Below are positions 1 through 6,354 of a stretch of 7,462 nt of DNA, piece after piece. Where the stretch lies: assembly GCA_027019685.1 (NCBI GenBank), contig JALUWH010000256.1, positions 1 through 7,462 on the forward strand, written 5' to 3'. The stretch's first letter is position 1. Each line of letters begins with the position of its first letter. The DNA comes from Ghiorsea sp. (GTDB lineage Bacteria > Pseudomonadota > Zetaproteobacteria > Mariprofundales > Mariprofundaceae). A program made the translations under genes and the position numbers. The notes beneath the pieces are model-generated. The model searched no databases and was not told where the DNA came from. It saw nothing but the letters and a program-made list of their open reading frames with translations.

Positions 1-2
1 GG

Positions 3-1493
3 AACCAAACATCAGAAACCCAAGCAACAGAAAAAGCTAAGGTTAATATTCGAACGTTAGCGCGCCGCAATATGGTTTGGTCAGTTTTGTTTTTTGCTGT
101 GCTTGGTGCAACAGTGTTGTTTACATCCATTCAGGCATCCAAGAATATGGAGTCATTAGCTACAATTTATGGTCAGCAGGTTCAAATTGAAAAATTCAGG
201 GCTACCTTACCCAATGTCCTTTTGCCGTTGAATGATTATATCATGACGAAAAATGAAGGCGATGTGCAAAAGGTTAAACAAGCCAATGCTGCCTTCCAAA
301 ACTTGTATAAAGAAGTATCAGCATTTTCAGGCTTATCAACGGAAGATAAAAACGAACTTAAAAGTGTAAAAAAAGAACTTAAAAGTGTAAAAGATTTAAT
401 GACAGAAGTGGGAAGCTTAGCGAATGATATTATTTCAGGTGCTATTCCTTTTGATCAGGCAGGTAGTATCGCGATTGTTGCACAAAGCTTGGTGTTTGTA
501 GGGCAAGATAAAGTGAACACGATTGCAACGCATGTCAGCCAAGAGTTGAACCGAGAGGTGATTGATAAAGAAGCACAAATGGCATGGCTTACTTGGATTA
601 ATATTGGGGTGATTGTGGCTATTTTGTTATTGTTGGTTTACCTCAGTCGTTTGTTTACTTCAAATATCACCAATCATATTAGTAGTGCGGCGCAAAATGT
701 TGCATTCTCATCAGAAGATATTTTGATGTCTGTGGATAGGCAGGCTACAGCATCCAATACCCAAGCAGATATTGTGGTGAATGTGACGGATGAATTGAGT
801 AGTATGTCAAGCGCATCAAGTAAAATCGCTCAAACAGCAACTAGTGTTGAACGTATTGCTTCGGCAACATCTCAAGCAGCCGTAGAAGGTGTGAAAGCTG
901 TGAACGAAGCTATTGGTTATATGGATAAAATTCGTGAAGAGGTAACCTTGATTGCTGAAAAAGTAACGGATGCGGGTCAAAAAGCAGAGCAGATTCTTGA
1001 ATCTGTTGACTCTATTCAAGAAATTGCTGATGAAACACATCTATTGGCACTTAATGCTTCGATTGAATCTGCAGCCGCAGGTGAGTTTGGTAAGCGTTTT
1101 GCTGTGGTAGCCAGTGAAGTACGCCGACTATCTGAGCGTGCCCGTGAATTTACAGAGGAAATTCAAACTGTGGTGAATGATGTGCATCAATCAACCAGTG
1201 CATCGATTGAAGTGACTCAAGAAGGTTTAGAAGAAGTAGCTAAGGGTGTGGAAATTGCACGTCGCGCTGGTGTTGCACTTGAACGTATGCAGGATATGTC
1301 AGTGAAAACCAGTAAAGCAGTGCATACTATTGCGCTTGCAACCAAGCAACAAAGTGAAAGCAGTCAGGAGTTTGTGGATACGATGAAAGATATTTCTACA
1401 CTATTACAAGACTCAGCCGCGCAAATGCAAAAATCACGTGATTCAGCAGGGCAATTGAATGTGGTTGCTGATGAACTGAAGAAATTTGTTTAA
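3..1493 (+). CDS. Methyl-accepting chemoreceptor, PilJ-like, 5' end outside the window
   Basis: This is a membrane chemoreceptor that should control the hybrid CheA kinase encoded next. Residues are numbered from the ATG at 72, but the frame is open from base 3, giving 23 codons before that ATG. No Shine-Dalgarno sequence precedes the ATG, so the true start lies upstream. The visible tail ends in basic residues (LARRN), as expected on the cytoplasmic side. Membrane segment 1 is about residues 2-19 and segment 2 about 172-193. They enclose a roughly 150-residue, mainly helical periplasmic domain. The cytoplasmic part is a coiled-coil MCP signalling domain with its hairpin tip near 316-348 (LLALNASIE, AGEFGK, FAVVASEVRRL). 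The arm after the tip (about 136 residues) nearly matches the distance back to membrane segment 2, leaving no room for a normal HAMP domain. There is no C-terminal CheR/CheB-tethering pentapeptide. Assignment to the receptor family is firm. PilJ-like is inferred from the ChpA-like neighbour, and the ligand is unknown. Confidence 0.93.
   Translation, partial: NQTSETQATEKAKVNIRTLARRNMVWSVLFFAVLGATVLFTSIQASKNMESLATIYGQQVQIEKFRATLPNVLLPLNDYIMTKNEGDVQKVKQANAAFQNLYKEVSAFSGLSTEDKNELKSVKKELKSVKDLMTEVGSLANDIISGAIPFDQAGSIAIVAQSLVFVGQDKVNTIATHVSQELNREVIDKEAQMAWLTWINIGVIVAILLLLVYLSRLFTSNITNHISSAAQNVAFSSEDILMSVDRQATASNTQADIVVNVTDELSSMSSASSKIAQTATSVERIASATSQAAVEGVKAVNEAIGYMDKIREEVTLIAEKVTDAGQKAEQILESVDSIQEIADETHLLALNASIESAAAGEFGKRFAVVASEVRRLSERAREFTEEIQTVVNDVHQSTSASIEVTQEGLEEVAKGVEIARRAGVALERMQDMSVKTSKAVHTIALATKQQSESSQEFVDTMKDISTLLQDSAAQMQKSRDSAGQLNVVADELKKFV
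354..395 (+). repeat. 21-bp in-frame tandem duplication in the receptor sensor domain
   Basis: Two adjacent 21-base units start at 354 and 375. Their first 18 bases are identical (GAACTTAAAAGTGTAAAA). They encode ELKSVKK followed by ELKSVKD, at about residues 95-108 of the receptor. The unit is exactly seven codons, which is one heptad or two helical turns, so it keeps both the reading frame and the helical register. It lies in the predicted periplasmic helical domain. It is probably a recent slippage duplication. Confidence 0.85.
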
Positions 1494-1515
1494 GTTCGTT
1501 TTTCAATTATAAACC

Positions 1516-4032
1516 ATGGCTGACTTTGATTTATCGAATTTCCTCGCATCATTCTTTGATGAAGCTAGAGAGCGCTTAAGCTCTATTAATCAGGCCTTGG
1601 TTGCCTTTGAATCAGGCTCTTTGGATGAGGATGGTTTGGTTGCCATGCGTAGGGATGCGCATACCATTAAAGGCTCGGCGTTGATGTTAGGCGTGAATGA
1701 TATTGGCCGAATTGCTCATGTGTTTGAGGATATGGTTGAATCTCTTATTGAACATGATGACTGGCAACAACCTTTAGCCCTACAATTTTTATATGATTTA
1801 CATGATTTATTAGAGAAACGTCTTGCCGATGTTGATAACCCTGAGCTCATTGATACCAAAGCGGCTGAAGTAAAGTTTGCTGAGGTTATTGAAGCACTGA
1901 AGCAAGGTGAAAAAGATACAACAGTAGCAAAAGATAAACCTCAAGAAGACTTAGCAACCTCTTTGGTTAAAGAAGTAGAAGCTTTAAGTTTAACTGAACC
2001 TACAACGCCTAAATCCCTCCATGATCAAATTGATGTAAATATAGAAGCTGACGGCGAACTAAGCTTAGCCAATATCAATGCACAATTGACATCTGCTTTT
2101 TCTGAATTAAACGAACAAGAAACTCATCAAGCTTCGGGTGCAGATAGTCTTAATGAAGAAACTGTTTTTGAAATACCAATGCTTGAATTGGAATCAGCAT
2201 TTAGACCAGTATCAAATTTTGATGATAAAAAAACAGCTGGTGAGCGGAAAAGTTCAGGGCGTTTTTTGCGTGTAGATGCAGAGCGTTTGGAAGCACTATC
2301 ACACCACATTATTGAAATGACTACTGCACAAAGCCGTCAGGGTCAACGTGATAAAAAGTTAAAAGAAGCACAGTTGGGATTACGTTTGTTGCGCCGTGAA
2401 TGGATACAAATGCGTTTCAAATTTGCACAACAACCTAGTATGGTTGCTTCATTGAAGGTGATGGATAGTTTGATTGAAGACCAATTGCGTAAGACACAGC
2501 AATTGATGGAAGAATCTAGGTTTCAGGTTGAGCATCAAAGTTTGACGTTGAAGGAGCTGAGAGACCAAGTTCTAGCGCTCATGTTACGACCACTAGACAG
2601 TGTGTTTGCAACCTTCCCACGTGCTGTACGTGATATAGCCTCTAAAATAGGTAAACGTGTGCATTTAGTTGTGGATGGTAAATCTGTGGAAATGGATCAA
2701 GGCGTGGCAGAATCACTGGTTGAGCCATTGATTCATCTTTTGAATAATGCTGTGGCTCATGGTATTGAAGACAGTGATGAACGTAAGCGCTTAGGTAAAC
2801 CTGAAAGTGGACAAGTAACGATTGTTGCTAGGCAAAATGGTAATGAAGTGCAAATTGAAGTCATGGATGATGGTCGTGGCATTAATCCTGATTTAATTCG
2901 TAAGGCAGCTGTTGAGCGTGGAGTAACCACGCAGGATGAAATTGATTTGATGGACTCTGCAGAAGTCTTAGAGCTTATTTTCCGCCCTGGTTTTTCAACA
3001 TTAACCGAAGTGGATGAGTTGGCAGGTCGCGGTATTGGTATGAATATTGTGCAAGATGCTATTCGTAAGCTGACAGGTTCGATTAAAATTGATTCCAAAG
3101 TAGGGCAGGGTACACGGTTTATTATTTCAGTACCCATCAGTATTGCTGTACAAGAAGCATTGATGTTTAAGGTTGGTGGGCAGCGTTATGGTATGTTGAC
3201 CCATCTGATTGAACAAGCCATTGTTTATAATGAAAAAGATATTATACGTGGCACTGCAGGAAAGCTTTTTTTAAATTATGATAATCACCAAGTACCTGTT
3301 GTTGATTTACGTCCTATGATGTATGGCAGTGATATGAATTTATCGGATACTCCTTATATTATTGTTGCAGAGCACATTGAAGGTTTTGTTGGTATTTTAG
3401 TTGATGAGTTGTTGGGTGATGGTGAAGTGGTGGTGCATGACTTAGACCCTTATATTAAACGTTATCAGCCGCAAGGTTTGATGGGCAATACCATTGTAGA
3501 AGATGGTTCAGTCATGATGCTTCTTGAGCCTTATGGCATCAAGGAAATGGGAAGAACTTCTCCGAACCAAGCGATAGATATTGAAGTGAAAGAAGAAGAT
3601 AAACTACGCTTTAATGTGTTATTGGTTGATGATTCGCTTATTGCTAGGGAAGTTGAAAAAAATATTTTTGAAAGCCTTGGTTTTGTAGTTGAAACGGCGA
3701 TTGACGGTATGGACGCGTTGGAAAAACTAGAGTCTTCCACCTATGATATGATTGTAACTGATTTGGAAATGCCACGTTTGGATGGCTTTGGATTGGTTCG
3801 TCAAATTCGCAATCAGCCACAATATGAAGACTTGCCTATGATGGTTATTTCAACACGGGAAAGTCCAGAAGATAGATTAAGAGCGCTTGAAGCTGGTGCA
3901 GATTCATATTTGGTCAAACAACACCTTGATGCAGACTCCATTGTTGCCACAGTCAAAGCTTTGGTTGGTCCTTTGCTTGTTCAAGAAAGGGGTATTGCTT
4001 CAAAGGCAGATAAATCTAGCAGCATACAATGA
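1516..4032 (+). CDS. Hybrid chemotaxis histidine kinase, CheA/ChpA-like with receiver domain
   Basis: This cytoplasmic kinase should dock on the preceding receptor and autophosphorylate in response to it. In order it carries: an N-terminal HPt domain (about 1-110) with phosphoacceptor His49 in AHTIKGS; an acidic, low-complexity linker (about 131-250); a dimerisation region (about 250-370) ending in a CheA-like segment, LRPLDSVFATFPRAVRDI; a HATPase domain (about 395-540) with His407 and Asn411 in the N box, DDGRGI at 451-456, an IFRPGFST box at 488-495 and GRGIGMNIV at 504-512; a CheW-like domain (about 541-680); and a C-terminal receiver (about 698-817) with acidic pair Asp705/Asp706, phosphoacceptor Asp749 and Lys801. 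All key catalytic residues are present, so it should be active. The layout matches ChpA/PilL of type IV pilus systems, but with one HPt where Pseudomonas ChpA has a long array of such domains. FrzE-type kinases share a similar layout. The ATG at 1516 lacks a Shine-Dalgarno sequence. Its stop overlaps the next start. Confidence 0.95.
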   Translation: MADFDLSNFLASFFDEARERLSSINQALVAFESGSLDEDGLVAMRRDAHTIKGSALMLGVNDIGRIAHVFEDMVESLIEHDDWQQPLALQFLYDLHDLLEKRLADVDNPELIDTKAAEVKFAEVIEALKQGEKDTTVAKDKPQEDLATSLVKEVEALSLTEPTTPKSLHDQIDVNIEADGELSLANINAQLTSAFSELNEQETHQASGADSLNEETVFEIPMLELESAFRPVSNFDDKKTAGERKSSGRFLRVDAERLEALSHHIIEMTTAQSRQGQRDKKLKEAQLGLRLLRREWIQMRFKFAQQPSMVASLKVMDSLIEDQLRKTQQLMEESRFQVEHQSLTLKELRDQVLALMLRPLDSVFATFPRAVRDIASKIGKRVHLVVDGKSVEMDQGVAESLVEPLIHLLNNAVAHGIEDSDERKRLGKPESGQVTIVARQNGNEVQIEVMDDGRGINPDLIRKAAVERGVTTQDEIDLMDSAEVLELIFRPGFSTLTEVDELAGRGIGMNIVQDAIRKLTGSIKIDSKVGQGTRFIISVPISIAVQEALMFKVGGQRYGMLTHLIEQAIVYNEKDIIRGTAGKLFLNYDNHQVPVVDLRPMMYGSDMNLSDTPYIIVAEHIEGFVGILVDELLGDGEVVVHDLDPYIKRYQPQGLMGNTIVEDGSVMMLLEPYGIKEMGRTSPNQAIDIEVKEEDKLRFNVLLVDDSLIAREVEKNIFESLGFVVETAIDGMDALEKLESSTYDMIVTDLEMPRLDGFGLVRQIRNQPQYEDLPMMVISTRESPEDRLRALEAGADSYLVKQHLDADSIVATVKALVGPLLVQERGIASKADKSSSIQ

Positions 4033-4859
4033 CACATTTTTTATCTGTGCCTGATTATCATATGCACACGCCGCGGTGCAATCATGCAAAGGGTACAATT
4101 GCTGAATATGCACAAGCAGCAGTGGATGCAGGCTTGACTGAAATTGGCATGTCAGACCATTCACCTATGCCCAATGGTTTTGATAAAGCATGGCGCATGG
4201 ATGAATCTGAACTTGATTCATTTCTTGAAGAGCTGGAATCAGCACAACAGCAATTTAAAGGTCAGCTGGTGATTAAAGCAGCACTGGAAGTCGATTATTA
4301 TGAGGGTGCTGAGCAGTATATTCAGTATTTAGCTTCTTATTATAACTGGGACTATTTAATGGGCTCGGTTCACTTTATTGGCTCATGGGGTTTTGATAAT
4401 CCTGATGAAACCAGCCAATTTGAACACTGCGATATTGAGCAAGCTTATGTTGACTACTTTAGATTGGTTGCATTATCAGCAGCAAGTGGTTTGTTTGATA
4501 GTATTGGTCATCCTGATTTGATTAAAAAGTTTGGCTACCGTGCGCCTGCAGATTCCGTTTCGGTTTTAGAGGCTGAAAATAAAATGTTACAAGCAGCCAA
4601 ACAAGCTGATGTTGCCCTAGAAATAAGTTCGGCGGGATTGCGAAAACCTGTGAAAGAAATTTATCCTCACTCTAGCATTGTTGAGCGGGCAGTAAGTCTT
4701 GGTATTCCTTTTGTTTATGGCTCTGATGCGCATGCACCCGCAGAAGTTGGTCATGCAATGCAGCAGTGTTTGCAGTTGTTACACCAGTTTGGTGCAACGG
4801 AAGTCGCAAGTTTTAGTAAACGACAACGTAAGATGATTTCTTTTGTAGGAAAGTCATGA
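4029..4859 (+). CDS. PHP-family histidinol-phosphatase (HisJ/HisK type)
   Basis: By family this enzyme hydrolyses L-histidinol phosphate to histidinol and phosphate, the penultimate stage of histidine synthesis, using a metal cluster in a PHP-domain barrel. The 276-residue length is normal. Likely metal ligands are His11 and His13 (DYHMHT), His19 (CNHAKGT), Asp43-His44 (SDHSPMP), Glu87 (ALEVDYYEG), His115 (GSVHFIG), His161 (SIGHPDLIKKFG), and Asp233 and His235 (GSDAHAPAEVG). The GLRKPVKEIYPH stretch at 204-214 is also typical of the HisJ family. Its ATG overlaps the kinase stop codon (ATGA at 4029-4032), and no Shine-Dalgarno sequence is visible, so translational coupling is likely. No other histidine genes are nearby, so the substrate rests on family resemblance alone. 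Another phosphoester substrate is possible. Confidence 0.88.
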   Translation: MTHFLSVPDYHMHTPRCNHAKGTIAEYAQAAVDAGLTEIGMSDHSPMPNGFDKAWRMDESELDSFLEELESAQQQFKGQLVIKAALEVDYYEGAEQYIQYLASYYNWDYLMGSVHFIGSWGFDNPDETSQFEHCDIEQAYVDYFRLVALSAASGLFDSIGHPDLIKKFGYRAPADSVSVLEAENKMLQAAKQADVALEISSAGLRKPVKEIYPHSSIVERAVSLGIPFVYGSDAHAPAEVGHAMQQCLQLLHQFGATEVASFSKRQRKMISFVGKS

Positions 4860-5605
4860 AAACAGTATTGATTACAGGTGCTTCAGGAGGCTTTGGCACT
4901 GAGTTTGCCATGCAACTTGAACAACAAGGTTATGCTTTGTTATTGCATGGGCGCGATAAAGCCCGTTTAAAATTAACCTTAGATGCTTTGCAATATCCAG
5001 AGCGACACCGTTTTGTGTTTGCAGACTTATCATCACGCAAAGAAACTGAGGAATTGATTGATAGTTTAGCAGGGCTTGAGTTATATGGTTTGGTAAATAA
5101 TGCAGGTTTTGGTGTTTGGGGCGGTTTTGCTGAAACGGAATGCGTGGCACAAGCTGATGTGTTACGTGTTGATTTGGTTGCGCCAGTGATGCTTGCGCAT
5201 GCATTGATTCCAACCCTGAAACGCACTCAAGGTTTTATGATTAATGTATCGTCCTTAGCTGGGGAAACACCACTACCTTATATGGCAACGTATGCCGCTG
5301 TTAAAGCGGGTATGACTTTTTGGAGCGAGGCTATTCGCGCTGAACATCAAGGGGAATTAAAAGTGGTTACGCTTGCACCAGGGCCTTCACCTACAGGATT
5401 TAGAGATGTGTCGGGTGCACCTAAAGGTAAGGGCAATGGGTTTAGCACATCTGCGGCGAAAGTAGTGTCTTCATCACTACAAACATTAGAGGCTGGAGGT
5501 GGGTATTGCGTACCAGGCTGGCGGCATAAATGCTTGTGGTTGATTCAAAAAATAACACCACGCTTTATATCCTTAACCATTATGGCGAAGTACCTTAAAA
5601 AGTAG
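4856..5605 (+). CDS. Short-chain dehydrogenase/reductase, NADP(H)-type, substrate unknown
   Basis: This is a classical SDR oxidoreductase of 249 residues, probably cytoplasmic. The nucleotide-binding motif is TGASGGFG at residues 7-14. Arg33 after the second strand (HGRDKARL) suggests NADP(H) preference. The NNAG motif is at 81-84, the catalytic serine is in VSSLAG (132-133), and the YxxxK pair is Tyr146 and Lys150 (YAAVK). PGPSPTGF (175-182) follows. Residue 106 is Asp (RVDLVAP) where many classical SDRs have the structural and catalytic Asn. The C terminus (PGWRHK and a hydrophobic, basic tail) resembles the DltE/YdfG-like general SDR group (COG0300). The start is well supported: AGGA at 4847-4850 sits five bases before the ATG, which itself overlaps the upstream stop (ATGA). 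The neighbours do not identify a substrate. Confidence 0.92.
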   Translation: MKTVLITGASGGFGTEFAMQLEQQGYALLLHGRDKARLKLTLDALQYPERHRFVFADLSSRKETEELIDSLAGLELYGLVNNAGFGVWGGFAETECVAQADVLRVDLVAPVMLAHALIPTLKRTQGFMINVSSLAGETPLPYMATYAAVKAGMTFWSEAIRAEHQGELKVVTLAPGPSPTGFRDVSGAPKGKGNGFSTSAAKVVSSSLQTLEAGGGYCVPGWRHKCLWLIQKITPRFISLTIMAKYLKK

Positions 5606-5616
5606 CCTTTATACCT

Positions 5617-6321
5617 TTGCAAAATATACCTTTCAAATGGAAGCTACGTTTATCCAAACGAGCCAAACGTCCACGTATTACAATCAGTGTGTATGGCAGT
5701 GTTGAGCTGGTTTGGCCTCATCAAATGTCGGAGCGAGGCGTGAAGGGTATGTTGCAAAAACATACGCCTTGGGTATTGAAACATTTACGAGACATCCCAA
5801 ACAAGCCTCTTCATGCTTTTGTTTTACCAAAGAAAATTTATTTTTCAGCTATTCAGCAAACGTGGATGATAAACTATGAAGAAGGAATAGGGCGGTTGTC
5901 TTTGGTTGAAGCATACCCAACACTTACCCTGCGTGGGAAGCATGAACCAGATAATATATTGCAAGAAGCTTTGAAACGATGGGTGAAAAAACAGGCAAAA
6001 GAACACCTGTCTGTTTGGCTAGCTAAAACCGCTACTGATATGAATGTAACTTATCATGCTGTTAGCATTCGCTTACAAAAAAGACGTTGGGGAAGTTGCT
6101 CAGCAAAAGGAAATATCAGCTTAAATGCTGCATTATTATTTTTGCCAGACTTTTTGGTGCAACATGTTTTGATTCATGAGTTGACGCATTTAAAACATTT
6201 GAATCATTCCAAAGCATTTTGGTCTGAAGTTGAGAAGCTTGAGCCTAAATACAAAGAAAATAGACGTTTACTCAAACAACATGCAAAAGATGTTCCTGCT
6301 TGGCTAACAGAGCAACTGTGA
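5617..6321 (+). CDS. YgjP-like zinc metallopeptidase (DUF45/M48-like), TTG start
   Basis: This 234-residue protein belongs to the YgjP/SprT-like family of predicted cytoplasmic zinc metallopeptidases. The N-terminal half is basic and beta-rich (KLRLSKRAKRPRITISV). The C-terminal half has the family signatures: RRWGSCSAKGNISLN at about 156-170, LLFLP at 173-177, the zinc motif HELTH at 187-191 (ligands His187 and His191, catalytic Glu188) and NHSKAFW, where His197 is the likely third ligand. The TTG at 5617 is the only standard start between an in-frame stop at 5596-5598 and a methionine at residue 37. Starting at that methionine would remove the conserved N terminus. No convincing Shine-Dalgarno sequence precedes it, and it lies 11 bases after the dehydrogenase stop, so it may depend on ribosomes from that gene. 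The physiological substrate of the family is not established. Confidence 0.9.
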   Translation: MQNIPFKWKLRLSKRAKRPRITISVYGSVELVWPHQMSERGVKGMLQKHTPWVLKHLRDIPNKPLHAFVLPKKIYFSAIQQTWMINYEEGIGRLSLVEAYPTLTLRGKHEPDNILQEALKRWVKKQAKEHLSVWLAKTATDMNVTYHAVSIRLQKRRWGSCSAKGNISLNAALLFLPDFLVQHVLIHELTHLKHLNHSKAFWSEVEKLEPKYKENRRLLKQHAKDVPAWLTEQL

Positions 6322-6340
6322 TAAACTTGCATCAGGGAAA

Positions 6341-6346
6341 AGGTGG
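6341..6346 (+). promoter_or_regulatory. Probable ribosome binding site for coq7
   Basis: AGGTGG lies eight bases before the ATG at 6355 and favours that start. A competing AGGG at 6334-6337 lies five bases before an in-frame GTG at 6343, which would add four residues (MAFT). A small inverted repeat, AAAAG-gtgg-CTTTT (6338-6351), covers this site but its five-pair stem is weak. Confidence 0.5.
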
Positions 6347-6354
6347 CTTTTACG

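Noticed and set aside
1494..1515. Possible promoter between receptor and kinase
   Set aside because: The gap is only 22 AT-rich bases, too short for a full -35/-10 promoter outside the coding sequence, and no convincing elements are visible.
2757..3137. 126-codon open frame on the minus strand
   Set aside because: It lies entirely inside the ATPase domain of the kinase, whose conserved motifs explain the sequence. Its translation is Ser/Pro/Ile-rich with no recognisable domain.
4872..5226. Two overlapping minus-strand open frames
   Set aside because: Both are antisense to the dehydrogenase and cover its conserved SDR motifs. Neither has a recognisable domain, and two overlapping antisense genes are implausible.
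5590..5620. Possible terminator between the dehydrogenase and the metallopeptidase
   Set aside because: Only short A and T runs are present, with no GC-rich stem. None of the gene junctions shows a stem-loop plus T-run.
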